Positions 21,312 to 33,396 of a DNA stretch of 64,000 bases are shown one piece after another (positions within the stretch are counted from its first letter, which is position 1; each line of letters starts with the position of its first letter). This DNA is from Cutaneotrichosporon cavernicola (taxonomy: Eukaryota > Basidiomycota > Tremellomycetes > Trichosporonales > Trichosporonaceae). A program made the position numbers and the translations under genes. Location: assembly GCF_030864355.1 (NCBI RefSeq), contig NC_083393.1, forward strand, positions 1,426,001 to 1,490,000, given 5' to 3'. The notes under the pieces were generated by a model that saw only the letters and a list, made by a program, of their open reading frames with translations, made no database searches and was not told the DNA's origin.

Positions 21312-24019
21312 ATGCGCGCCGGTCCGCTCGCGCTTCTCCTCGCACCTCTAATACCGGTCGTCCATGGGATATGGCCGTTCAAGCAGAAACGTTTCATGGC
21401 AGAGGCGCTGTACAACGCAGGTACGCTCGGATTGCCAAAGGACGCAGGGCGTGTTGTTGCGATCGGCGATGTAGACGGCGACCAGAAGTGAGTGGGCGCA
21501 TCGGAGCACACGCCTTGACTCAGGCTTCTGACAGCAGCTCTGACTTGTTTATGCTCTCCCAAGATCGGAAGACGCTACATGTCATGGTGTGGAACCGTGA
21601 TGCGTTCATGTACGAGGAGCGGGATACGGTCACCTTTGAGCACGAGATCACGAACGTTACGCCGGCGGACTTTAACGGCGATGGGCGTATGGACTTGCTC
21701 GTCATGTGGTCTGCGAACAGTGGCGGTGGGTTTTGGGGGAACAAAGGCAAGATGTCGACCGACATGGAGATTATCATGGGCAACGAAGGGGGGTTGTCAA
21801 AGGGGGAGAGGTGGAGCCTGCCGCCCGCAGGGCTCGCGCAACCTATGCTCTTCGATGACGACCTCGACTTATCCCCATCACTGCTGGGATTCGCGGAGAC
21901 ACAAGACGGGCCCAAGATCAAGGCATGGCGCAATACGGGGCACGCGATGCGCTTGTTCACTCCGATGCTGAAGCCCATTGACCAAGTATGCCAGCTCACC
22001 CACCCCCCTGCGGGCGCGCACTCATCTGCGTTTATAGATATGGACGGCGATTGTGCGCCGGACGTCGTTTTGCATTGCGGCGGCGCCAAAGCCAACAACC
22101 GTAAATTGCAAGTGTGGCTCAACCGAGGCAAGGAGGGGTATATCCTCAGCAACACGTGGAACTTGCCACTCGGGTCGCGATCAATCTCGTATGCTGATAT
22201 GAGTAAGTGCGGAGGGAACGGATCAGCAACGCAGAACGCTGATCGTAGACCGTAATGGCGCCATGGACCTCGTGTTCCCAACATGTAAAAGGGTCCTGCC
22301 CAGCACAGGACTTGGCGAGGCCTGTAAGATCCACGTCGCGTACAACAACCAGGCGGGACTCTGCAATACCAAGACGTCGCAGTACTCACCAAGTGGCCGG
22401 ATTATTTGCAGGGGTTACGACGAGCTCTGCAGCGCGGACCCATACTTTGACTTCCAGTTCTGGGAGAACAGCCCCGTGAGTCTCACTCCGCCACAGCGCT
22501 AACGACAGGAATTCCCAACGGTCGCGATCGACAAGCTTTTCCCCGGCTTCAAGCTTATGATCAATGTCCCAGGACATACCGACGTCCCCCTCCCAATCCG
22601 CCCGGGCGACTTTGACGTCGATGGCTTCCCGGATCTCCTGATCACGATCAGCGACGGCAAAAAGTCGCTTGTCAAGGTCCTCCACAACGTGCCGTGCGGC
22701 AAGGACGTGCCGGGTTGCGGCAACTTTAGTGCCAAGTACAGCCGGGGATTCCAAGTGCTCGGCGGCAAGGGTTGGGAGGCGCTCGAGGCGATCGAGGACG
22801 CCATCGGCGCGAGCTGGATCGACCTCGACGACGACGTGAGTGGCCAGTTGTGGTGACGCTCACCCCAGGGATCTCTCGACATCATGGTGCACCGTACAGG
22901 CAAGCAGGACGGAGAGACTGTAACGTTCATCCAGAACAACTTTTACCACGACGCGTTCTTCCTCAAGGGCCAAGGTGCGCACCTTGCTGGAAGCTCAAGC
23001 TGACCCACCCAGTGCTTAATGGCGCGTGTGATCGGAGGCGATGCTTCCCAGTTGACGGCGGCAAGCCGTACTCGGTGAGTTTTGCTCACGCGTCTGCAGC
23101 GAATGCCGCCTTGTTCGTCGATGAGACAGTTGTTGAGTGCGGTCACTTGCCACTTTCCACCTTTGGGGTGTGCCTCCAAGCGCTAGAGATGCCGCGTCCA
23201 TCGTGCTCGATGGTATTGGCAGTGATGCTCACGACACGGGTTGTCCCATTGCCCTCCTCGGGTGTGCGGTGTGATTGATTTTGTTGTCCGCCCTACCCAC
23301 CCATGCTGTGTTGAGCTAATCTCAGGCACTGGGTTGCAGCATAAGTGGAGCGACTTTCAAGTTCACGTCCTTTGACACACGGGGGAATCGGCATGCTCAG
23401 AACGGTGAGTCTTATGTCATTATTGACTTATCACTTGGGTTGGGGTAGTGAAGGCGAGCGCAACCGTTTGAGGTGAAGGGGTGCAATCGTCCTTTGGGCC
23501 ATGACCTCCGAACCCGTACGGAGTCCCCTGACAACGGCCCAACTCTCCACGAACACAAGCTAACCCCAGTCGCGCAGCTTCCCCAGACGTGTTACCACTC
23601 GTTGCTCTCGCCGCACACTTTCATGGGCCTGGGCCGAACAAACAACTACATCGAGGTGAGTCGAGACGTTTCCTGTAGTGCCTGTCTGATCTCAGAATCT
23701 GAAGGTTGGCACGTCACTCAAGTCTGACGAGAACCGGGTAACGTCACTCGATGGTGTGATACCCAACTCGCAGGTAATCCTGAACCCACCATGGTCGCGA
23801 GCGCTCCGCACGAACGAGACGGTGCTGTACCGCTCCAAAGAGTGGCGCACCGAGCTCTTCTTGCACCCAGGCGACTGGATCCCATGGGTCGCTGCCGCTG
23901 TTGTGGGGACAGTGGTGACGCTGGGGATGGTGGTCGTGTGGCTCGGAGAGCGCGAGAAGCGTGAGGACGAGAAGGAGCGCCGGCGAGCGCTGCACGCGAT
24001 CAACTTCCAGGCGTTGTAG
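21312..24019 (+). CDS. ITFG1/TIP (LINKIN)-like FG-GAP membrane glycoprotein
   Basis: T-cell immunomodulatory protein family: a secretory-pathway, type I membrane protein with integrin-alpha-like FG-GAP repeats. Exons 21312-21487, 21538-22202, 22249-22475, 22509-22835, 22869-22974, 23013-23074, 23326-23404, 23570-23655, 23696-24019 give 683 residues. Signal peptide MRAGPLALLLAPLIPVVHG. Calcium-loop motifs recur (DVDGDQNSD, DFNGDGRMD, DMDGDCAPD, DFDVDGFPD, DLDDDGSLD). Near the end QLPQTCYHSLLSPHTFMGLG and RTNNYIENLKVG match the ITFG1 signature, then one transmembrane helix WIPWVAAAVVGTVVTLGMVV and a short charged cytosolic tail. Cellular role in fungi is not established to my knowledge. Confidence 0.88.
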
Positions 24020-24731
24020 CATAGGTTGGGGATGGAGACGATGTTCTGGGCCGTTGCAGAGATGTTCAAACATCAAACATGCTTATAGGCCCAGGTGCAT
24101 TGGACGATATGGGCTGTGCCCGAGACAGACCCGAGACAGACAGGGGAGTCTCCAAGGTGAAGTACACCATCAGTACAACAACCCAAACCATGCAATGGGC
24201 GAAAAAGGGTGAGGATGGGGTCCATGCCGTCATACTGCAATGAAACGGGACGACCGAACGGTTTTCACTGGGCCCAACTTATCCAACAATCCCTGGGGAC
24301 GCCACGACGCGAAACGCGTTCCCCCGGCCTCGAACGCGGCGTGGTGACCACATCCCTTTTGGTAAGTACCTACGCAGGGTGACAACGGGCTAGAGGCCCC
24401 CCCAGTTTCGTCTTATTAATGTCCAAAACAAGCGTACACGGTTGTGACCCTCAAAAAGCTTTGCCCTCAGCCCCTTTACCCTCAAATGTAGAGAACAAGC
24501 ATACAAAAGCACTGCTCTCGTTCGGGTGCCAGCCACTTACCGCATTGTTCTTCTCACTCGTTCGTGATATTCTCGGGCTCCTATATCTCGCTATCGCCTC
24601 TCTGCGTTGGACTGTGTCCGATTTGTCACTTCTTCACGCCACTCCTTCACGTTACGCTCTTTATAGCTCTTTCAGTCACTCGACGACCCTCTCCAACACT
24701 TTTCGTAACGACGCGCGCATAGTCTGGCACC
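24020..24731. promoter_or_regulatory. Intergenic upstream of the AA14/CEL1-like gene, with TATA-like element
   Basis: No gene seen. A TTTATAG element at about 24659-24665 lies roughly 70 bp before the ATG at 24732, followed by pyrimidine-rich sequence, the usual layout for a TATA-driven gene. A GC-rich palindromic patch (ACGCGAAACGCGT) occurs at about 24308-24320. Confidence 0.45.
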
Positions 24732-26277
24732 ATGCTCGCGGCTCTCCTCCCCCTTCTTGCTGTCCCCGCTGCGGCGCACATGACCATGTGGCACCCGGCC
24801 ATGTACGGTTTCAGACCTGACGACCTGGAGTACAGCCAGGCTGCCACTCCGCCTCCGCTCGGCGCCGCCTTTGACCAGTGGTGGTTCCGTGGCGCCATTA
24901 ACGAGCCGCCTGGTGAGTGTTCTGTGGGCCATGGGTTTGGACGACATCTGCCGTTGTGGCGTGTGGCCAGTGGATGCTTAGTGCCAACAACTTGCTCAGG
25001 CCTGTCCCTGTGCATCTACTCGGATCCCAAGACTGTGACTGACAGCAGCTGATGGCACGTTCATGGAGCTCCCCGCTGGCGGGGTGTTCACGGGCGAGAT
25101 CTCGAACAATAAGATATACACGAGCTGGGGCAAGAAGCCCACGCCCGACACTGGCAAGATGGCGTCCTCTACCCAGGGCAACGGCCTCCTGCACTCGCTA
25201 GACCGGCCGTTCGGCATGGCGCCCGAGCAGACCAAGGAGGTGATGGGTTGCGGTCTCGGTATCGTATACGAGTCGGACGTGCACAAGATCAAGCCCGAAG
25301 ACTTTGCCATCATCTCGACCAACCGCTACTGCCCATGGTACCGCGACGTCGACTTCCACATCCCGAAGGGCTTGCCGGCTTGTCCTGAGGGTGGCTGCCA
25401 CTGCATGTGGGGCTGGATCCACAACGAGCGTGGCGGCGGCCAGGAGCTGTACTTTACCGGTTACCGCTGCAACGTAACTGGTGACACGGGCACGATCCCC
25501 CTTCCAAAGCCAGCTATTGCGCGCAAGTGCCCGTCTAACAAGAACAACTGCACGGTCGGTGCGAAGCAGCCCCTGTACTGGATGGTGGCCGAGGAGGGCC
25601 GAAACAACCACCAGGGATACTCGGACGCTCCGTTTTACAACGAGGCTTACGGGTGGAAGAACGGCGCCCAGGACGATCTCTGGGACATTGACCTCGGTAC
25701 TACCTGGCTCAACTCGTCCGACCAGGCCCCCATTCCGGACGCGGCTGGCGCGTGGCACGACCCGATTATCCAGCGCGACGCCAACGCGCCCGTTGGCAAG
25801 GTCTCTGGTCCCGGCGCCGTCAACTCACCCGACTCGAACGCCACGCCCTCAAACTCGTCCAACCCTGCCACCGACTCGAGTGCATCTGTCTCACCCTCCG
25901 GATCCAGCGCCTCTACCGCTAGCTCGAATCCTACTGTTTCAGCATCTGGCTCTAGCTCGGGACCTGTTGTCTCGCCTTCCGCTGTGCCGGGCCTCAACCC
26001 CGACGACAGCAACCTCAAGGTCGAGCCCAGCGGCGCAGAGCTTCCTGGCCTCTCCTTCGCGGGCGCCAGCTCGGCCGGGGCGAGCAGCTCGGCCGCCGCT
26101 GGCACCTCAGCTCACCCGACTGGGTCTGGCCTCAGCAACTCGACCGTCTCCGCTGGCAGTGACTACTCGTCCGCGTCCGCTGGCAGTAGCAGCTCGACCG
26201 CACCTAGCGGCAGCGCCACCTCGGGTCCGCCCAAGAAGTGCAAGAAGCGCAAGCGCGCCCACCGCCTCCGCCTCTAA
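24732..26277 (+). CDS. Secreted AA14/CEL1-like LPMO-fold copper protein
   Basis: Member of the LPMO-like group that includes basidiomycete AA14 enzymes and Cryptococcus Cel1. Exons 24732-24912 and 25049-26277 give 469 residues. Signal peptide MLAALLPLLAVPAAA is followed directly by His16, so the mature protein begins HMTMWHPAMYGF, as needed for a histidine-brace copper site. FDQWWFRGAINEPP and many cysteines (CPWYRDVDFHIPKGLPAC, CHCMWGWIHN, YRCNVTGD, KCPSNKNNC) match AA14-type proteins as I recall them. A second brace His is plausibly in GNGLLHSLDRPFG. After about residue 270 comes a Ser/Ala/Gly-rich linker and a basic end KKCKKRKRAHRLRL, not a GPI signal. Activity on xylan or another polymer is inference only. 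Confidence 0.8.
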
Positions 26278-27224
26278 ATCTCCGTTTAATCCCCTTCGTA
26301 TTCTGCCACTGAGTGGCGCTTCTCGCTCGGCCTGGTGTCGGATGCATTTGCCCCTCATTCTCTTCCTGCTCATCTTGACCAGCCAAGCCGGCCAGACTAG
26401 GCAACATTGCAACTTGTAGTCAGCTGCCAGGAACAGTGCTACTTCCAGTCACCCGCGCGTACATACAACCCAAAAGGCACTACCGATCCCGTCTGCATAC
26501 TCTTCATATTCGGTTCGAGACCATTCGAGGGCAACGCTGGTTGCCAGCAGGCCCAACGGATTTTACGGCTTCCAGGTTGTCCGTGAGAGCCTGCAGGCGA
26601 CCAGTGTACATGTACTCTGCCGTAATCCGAGAATATTGTCCGTCCCGCCATCTCCCGCTGTTACTCTTTTATTATTGCCCATTGCAGTCAACCCCATGAC
26701 TGATGCATTGATGGTTGTTTAGGTTCAGGTAGATTTCTATATCTGACAGCAAGCGACAACAGGCGATCTCCCTGGCAAAGTAATGACAGTGCCCATGCAC
26801 AGCAGCATTCCATCGATTACATTTGGAGAGATTCTTGTGCAGTACCTGTGACTTCGACGGCTGGCGTTACAGGATTGACCGTTCACCACCTGGTCTGGGC
26901 CTCAAGGTTTGATATGGACTGAGTGGAGCAATGGGGACCCGAGGTGTGTCAAAGGCAGCTGGAAGTGCCAGAGCATCCCTCTTGGAGACGCGCAGCTCGA
27001 TTTAACGCGGCTTATGCTTGTCGGTTGTCAGCTGTGAGCTGGTGGCAAGACCCTTCCATTATCTGGTCTCCTCACCCTCGTATCGCGGCCCAAAGACCTG
27101 TAGCACTCACTCGTGTGCTGCATGCTCACTCACGCTCCAAGTTGCTCCACGACTTTGGCCTCGCTAGTTCTATAGCCTGCATGCAGTCCTGACTTCTAAC
27201 GATGCTACAACCTGTGCTCCCTCT
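26278..27224. other. Intergenic between CEL1-like and acetoacetyl-CoA synthetase genes
   Basis: The two flanking genes are convergent, so this is a double 3' region. I see no gene, tRNA or repeat in it. Confidence 0.5.
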
Positions 27225-29293
27225 CTACAGACGGGCCTGCTTCTTGCCCGAGTGCGCCGCGGTCCACGCCTCGAACCATGGGTACAGCTCTGGGTTGGCG
27301 ACGCCCGTGCGGTTGATCTTGGCCAGCGACACGCCGTTGACAATCTTCTTGACGGATGGTTCCAGCTTCTTGCCGGTTGCAGTGACAGGGACACCGGGGC
27401 ACTGGGCAATGATTTCGGGAACGTGGCGGCGCGAGAGCCCGTTGGCGATCGCCTTCTTGAGGCGGCCGGTGAGCTCAGGTGACAGTGGCTTATCGCCAAT
27501 TGTCTTGATGAAGAGGAGAACGCGCTCGTCGTCCCCCATCTTCTGACCGACGGCGATCGAGTCCTCGATGTCGTTGCCAAAGTCCTTCTCGATGATGTAA
27601 TACAACTCGCTCGAGCCGAAGCGCACACCCGAGGGGTTGAGGACGCCGTCGGCGCGGCCCAGGACGTTCCAACCCCTCGTTTCGGGGTTAAGATACACGC
27701 TGTCGTTCATGTTGAACATGGGCGGGTTCGTCCAGTCAGAGAAGTAGGTGTCGACGTAGCGCTCGCGCGATTCCTTGGGGTTGCCAGCGAACTCGTAGGG
27801 CATGTTGGGGAAAGGCGAACGGAACACCATAGTGCCCTCCTCGCCCGCGAGAGCCCGGCCGTCGGGTGCCGCTGCAATCACATCGACGCCGAGCACGGGT
27901 CCCATGAGCTCACCCTTGTACATGGGCATGGTGTGGTTGGACTGGAGCGCACTCCCGCCAAGCTCGGTACCGCCAGACGCGTTGTTAAGGAACACCCATG
28001 GGATTTCGCGCTTGATGTACTCGTACACGGTCGGGGTAACGGGCGCTCCAGTAGTGTAGATCTGGGCAAGCGACGACACGTCGCGCCCAGAGCTAGGCTT
28101 GAAGCCGTCCTTGTCCAACGTCTGGAGGTAGCGCGGAGACGCGCCGAGCTGTGTCACCTTGTACTTTTCGATGAGGCGCCACAATACCTCCTGTGGGTAG
28201 AACGGCGAGCCGTCGTATGCGACAACGGTGCCACCGATCGTTGTCCACATGATGTGCATGTTCCAGACGATCCACCCCATTGTCGCAAACTGGAGATAAC
28301 TGTCCCGGTGGTCCATGTTAAAGTGCACAGTGTATACGAGTTTGCGCATGAGCATGACGCCACCGCCAGGCCCCATGATGCTTTTGGGCTTGCCCGTCGT
28401 ACCAGACGAGAAGACGATCCACATGGGGTGGTTGAACGGCATTCGCGCAAAGTCAATCTTCTTTGGAGCATCGTTGCCCTGCCCCAGGAAGCCGTGCCAG
28501 GTGTGAATCGCCGGTCCGTCGGGGTACCCCTTGAGCGAGTCGAGGGAGGGCTCGCGGCTCTCGTTGAGATGTCCGATGCAGACGACGTGCTCGATGCCGC
28601 CAAGGCGACGGACGACCTCACGCGCGCGCTCAGACACGTCGTGCTCCTTGCCGTTGTAACGATACGCGTCAATGGTGAAGAGCACGCGCGGCTTGATAAT
28701 GTCGTAGCGGTCGAGCACGGCATTGACGCCAAACTCGGCGGGCGTGGACGAGAAGATGGCGCCGATAGCGACCGCGGCCATGAACACGACAAGCATCTCG
28801 CAGTTGGTCGCCGCAAAGCTCACGACGCTCTCTCCAGGCTTGACGCCCATTTTGCGAAGCGCATGCGACGCCTTGCGTACCTCGTGGTACAGCTCGTAGT
28901 ACGAGATACGCCGGGTCTCCTTGGGCTCCTTGCTCCCGCTCGCCGGGTCACCCTCGACCGTCGCAATCATCGCGTACTTGGTCTTGCTGAGAGCCGACTT
29001 GTGCGCAAGCAAAAGGTTCTCCGCGACGCTGCTGTCAGTAATTGAGCGACCCATTTGACTCACTTGATCCGCGCCGTTGGGAAGTAGGGCTGCTCCTGGT
29101 CCATTGGTACTCCTGGGATAAAGGCAGGTCCGTCTCCGCGCTCGCCGATGAGACCGAGATAGTCCCATGCGAGGTCCATAAACTTGGCGTGCTCCTTGAC
29201 GCTCCAGGTGTGGAACTCCCAGTAGTCCTTCAGGTTGACCCCGTAACGCTTGTTCGCAGCCTGGCGGAACTTGTCCATGAACGGCTCCTCGTC
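27225..29293 (-). CDS. Acetoacetyl-CoA synthetase (AACS); 5' exon not located
   Basis: ATP-dependent ligase making acetoacetyl-CoA from acetoacetate, AMP-binding superfamily, cytosolic. Exons (minus) 29293-29064 and 29031-27225. An in-frame ATG at 29278 would give 673 residues. However, 29293 is preceded by a good acceptor (CTAATAGCAG) and DEEPF is in frame before that Met, so a short upstream exon probably supplies about 20 more residues; I could not identify it. Seen: YGVNLKDYWEFHTWSVKEHA (AACS N-terminal signature), IVFSSGTTGKPKSIMG (AMP-binding P-loop), GWIVWNMHIM, NNASGGTELGG, GRADGVLNPSGVRFGSSELY, and TATGKKLEPSVKKI with the catalytic C-terminal Lys. Confidence 0.9.
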
Positions 29294-31774
29294 CTGCTAT
29301 TAGCGCCGTGTCCGATGGGTCAATGGTTTTGGCTACAACTCTTGCTCTCTCTCGTCACCCTCCTCTCGAGCAAGCGGCTCTCCGGCTCGGCGCAGTAGCC
29401 CAACCCCTCGCCAACACACGGGAAATTTCCTACACCGCCTCACATGTGCTCATGGCCACTCGCTGCACCATGCTCTGCCTTCCATGTGCGCACTTGCGCT
29501 TCCCAAGTCACCGCCCACCACCCAACCCGACGATCCCTCAACAATCCGACAATCATTCCGCACGGCCTTCACCAACAACTCACCGAATGGGGCCGTGCGT
29601 CCCCCGGCTTCCAGAACATTTCAGCTGGCTTCCCGTTGTACGACATGCTGGTAGTATGCAAATGAGTAAAGTGACTTGCACCACTGACCAAGGTGACAGT
29701 TATATTCAGCGTGCCTTGGAATGTGGAGAACGAGGATGTACGGAGTCGGCATTCGGTGAGCCGGAATGATCTCGGCGTTCGCCGATATTCTGATACCTCC
29801 GAAACGCTCTTACGGCCGTCCCATTTCGGATCACCCTTTGCATGTGTGTTTTGGGATTGGGCCGGCTTTGCGGTAGACGTGAGAGACATCGGGGCTCCGA
29901 CCACCTGGAGCGGGGAATGCACAGGGCGTGGCGTGTCGATGCCATGTGTCGTGGTGAGGCCTGTCGAGGGCCCTGGTGCGAAAATGGCAGCCTGACGCCA
30001 GACTCTCCCGGACTTCGGCCTCGAGCTTGTCAAGGGACCGAGGTCCACAGACAGACGCGTTGTGGGCTTGCGTCTAGGCGCCAACCCCAGGGCCCCATCC
30101 ATGCTCACCGGGGTTGGCGGCCCGTACTCCGATCATATCCATGTGCATATCAGGCGCGGAAGTACCTCACCGAAACTCGCCGGAGCGGCGGAAGTTGGGC
30201 GGATTCCTTACCCCCCAAGAATGCTTATCCGAGCTACCGCTAAAGGTTGCTTGATAAAGCGTCGCAGTCTTGGCAGCGTCCCCAGGTAGGGCCTGTTGCA
30301 CGAAGGGTCTCGACAGAGGTGTGTATTTCCGGACAGGAGTGAGGGAGGTCGGAATGCGACACTTCAGTCAAGGATGATTTGCTTCTCGAGTCTGGCGGAT
30401 CCAATGCTAGGGGTGCTTTCGAGTGAAGCAGAAGCCTGTGTGGGGTTTCCATATGGCCCCGCATTGAATGTCCCATTCAAGATCTGGGGTTAACCCCGTG
30501 GACATGTTCTGTCATGGATCAGTTGTCGCCTCGGACTGTACATTCCAGTCCACTGTCAACAGAATCTTTGCACAGGCCAATGAAGGTCACAATCTTTCCT
30601 TGGTGCATCATTGAGTATAATTGTTATCCAATGATGCTGAAACACCCTTCTGCGCTGGTTTATTGCCGCGACTCAAAAGATGTTGTCCTACATGATTGTC
30701 AGGCATTGCATGCCCACCGCCTTGGCCGCAGCCTGTTCCATATCAGCCTAGTCTACCCATAGTTGCAGTCTAACGATTGATCGATCGTCTTTCCTCGCCC
30801 ATGGCGACGCCCACCGGCCCGAGCGGGTCTTGTGTTAACAGTCCCCACGACCGCCGCATGGCACCCACGCCGTGCATGACCCGAGATACCCTGCAGGTGT
30901 AGTATGGTTCTGCGTCAGGGCCACCTCGGCTTGGTCCCCAGTCGTGAAGCGTTGTATGGATAGCAGCAAGTACTAGAAGCCTTCTGATATTTTAAGACCA
31001 GAAACAGGATGACAAGAGATAAAAGATTGAGACAGGAAACTAATATTCCCAGCTACGGAACGTCGTAAATGGGCCTTGCTAACCCTTCCAGATGGTACAC
31101 CATAAGCCGGGGCGTTTCCTGCGTAATGTCACTTCAGCACTGCGGTACCAGACCCGCAGTAGTCGTCTTGTTAGATAACTGAAAGCGAGGCGACACATTG
31201 CCGAGTTCAAGTGCGACTATACGTGACCAGCATATATGGCATCCGTGTATGAGAGTTCATGTCATTCAGGAGGCGCCAAGCTGGTGAAATGAGGCACTGC
31301 CACAACCAGCAACGCCGCGCCGCGCCATAGCTACTGCCACTCTCATAATTCAGGCAAACTGACATGCTTGTCGAACTGCTACAGGGTATGCATCTTGTAC
31401 CACCTCGACTTGTCCCTTTAACTCGTGCACACCCGGACAATATGCTTGGCCACCAGTTGGATCCTTAGCCATGAGGAGTGGAGAGGAGTATGCGGTCACG
31501 TGACTTGATGAGTATTTTGCTTCCGTGGTTGGTCGTCATATCGCGTTTCGATGACGCCACCGATCAGACGCGATCAGTTAACAGCTTGGACAAAGTTTGT
31601 TATCAATCATCAACACTATCACCATTTACGCGTTCCAATCACGTGCTTTTACCCTTGACTTGGCACACATGGCACTTCGGTTTCCCACACTGCCAACACT
31701 CCCCACACTCCCCACACTCCCCACCTTCCTACCCAAATATCTCCTTATTGTTGTACTCAAACGTAGTCATAGTC
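29294..31774. other. Long intergenic region (about 2.5 kb)
   Basis: This divergent gap should include the missing AACS first exon and promoter on the minus side and the M28 promoter on the plus side. Open frames up to about 180 codons occur near 29570-30110, but none shows domain motifs or a credible splice pattern. CACTCCCCA-type tandem triplication (period 9) is visible at about 31691-31724, before the M28 start. Otherwise I see nothing assignable. Confidence 0.4.
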
Positions 31775-33396
31775 ATGCTCATACCCTTCCTCACTTCTCT
31801 TCTCTCCATTCTTCCAACAGCCCGCGCAGACTCGCTCTTCGTCACACCGTCCGCTCCAAGCGGAGCCCACCCCCACTGCTTCGCCACATCGTATCGCGGA
31901 CATTATGCCGGCCTGCACGCTTATCTCCTCTCGGAGGACTGTACCTCGGCGGCGTTAAACACCAGGTTCGAGTCAGCCACCCTAGTGCGACTGGGCACAG
32001 AGGGCCGCCGCATCGTCTGGGTGGGTGCATCCAACGCCCTTCCCTCTACGCATCGTGACATGCTTGCTGCATGGGAGACTATTGACAACATCGCCAGCAG
32101 CCTTCTCTCCAGCCAACATGAGGACGGCCAGACGTTGTTCTCTACAGAGTCGTTCCAGGTCTCGCTCGACCGCCTGCCAACCCTTGTTCACGCGTCGGAA
32201 AGTGGACTCTACCTCTCTGTGCCGAGCAGCATCCTGCCCGTTCTGGACACCTTCCTGCCTGCGCATCTCAGGCCCGTGGCCTTCCCTCCGCACCCTTTGG
32301 CACTCCCAAGCACGAGCGGCAACAGATGGGGCATTCCGGCGGAAAAGGCTGAGCACCTCACCAATATCGCCAAGAACCTCCGCTTTGACCCGAAGATCGC
32401 CGCGATTGCGTCCACTATCTCGGCGAAGGAGATTCTCGAGGATGTCCGATATCTCACTGGTGAGAGGGAGGACAGTGACATTGAGTCGCGGCACTCGTTC
32501 CACCCTGACATTATCAACGCACTCATTTGGGTTCGTCGTAAGTCTGCGCCTGCGGCAGAATCTTATCGCAGGCGAGATGCGCGCGCTGGGCATCGACTGC
32601 TCCCCATACCGGCATGAGGAGGGCTTTGCACCTGGTCTCCTCTGCAGCATCTACCCAGAGTCGGACTCTGAGGAGCAGGTGATCATCTCTGCCCACATCG
32701 ATTCACGGGGAACGTTCGGCAGCTTGCGTGCACCCGGTGCAAATGACGATGGGAGTGGCAGCGCTCATCTGCTTGCCATAGCTCGCGCTATCTCTCAGCA
32801 CAACGTTACGTTTGAACACCCCGTCACCTTTGCCTTCTTTACTGGCGAGGAGCAGGGCCTGGTCATGTCGAATCACTTTGCGCACACGCTTAAGAAGGAG
32901 AACGTCAGTGTCCAGCTGAATCTCCAGGCGGATATGTTGGGATACCGGCTGCCAGGGGAGCCATTGCAGCTTGCCCTTCCCGCTACGTGAGTTGACCGCT
33001 TAACGGAATTGCGCGCTCTTGCATCACTGCTGTTCCGAATGTGGCGTAGGTGCGGACGGAACCCCTAATTTGTCGTCCCCCTAGCGGCAGTTTCCTGACG
33101 GCAGCATTGATCTTCCCGAAGCGTCATACCTTGTCGCAAACATTTCGCAGCTGTATGCGCCGGAACTTGTCGTGGGCCGGACGGCTGCGTGCTGCTCAGA
33201 CCACCAGAGTTTCCTCCAGCACGGGTTCCCAGCGACGCAGGTCTTCGAACGCAACGGGTGGATTGCGGATCCCATGTACCACAACTCGGGCGATTTGAGC
33301 GACCGTGAAGGTTATGATGCTGAGCAGATAAAGTCCATCGCCAAGGTCACCATGGCAACAGTGTTTGAAGTCGCAGGTTGGCGGCACGGCAAGTAA
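31775..33396 (+). CDS. Secreted M28-family zinc aminopeptidase
   Basis: Extracellular or vacuolar M28 metallopeptidase. Exons 31775-32537, 32572-32986, 33105-33396 give 489 residues. Signal peptide MLIPFLTSLLSILPTARA. Two-zinc ligands appear in order: His in VIISAHIDSRG, Asp in GANDDGSGSAH, the Glu pair in FFTGEEQGL, Asp in LNLQADMLGYR, and His in MYHNSGDLSDR. CCSDHQSFLQHGFPATQVFE is the conserved fungal M28 stretch. The third exon must begin at 33105, after the branch-like CTGAC at 33095-33099 and AG five bases later. Two nearer AGs (33084, 33090) would break the frame. Intron 1 is 34 nt. Confidence 0.85.

Noticed and set aside
27933..29045. 370-codon plus-strand frame opposite acetoacetyl-CoA synthetase
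   Set aside because: Antisense shadow; the minus strand carries every diagnostic AACS motif.
29569..30108. 179-codon minus-strand frame in the gap upstream of AACS
   Set aside because: Starts at MSMDGALG, but composition is Thr/Arg/Ser-rich without any motif or splice logic, and the opposite strand has equally long frames.
32987..33104. Apparent frameshift between exons 2 and 3 of the M28 peptidase
   Set aside because: Resolved by using the acceptor at 33103-33104, just after a CTGAC branch site; the frame and protein family match are then continuous.
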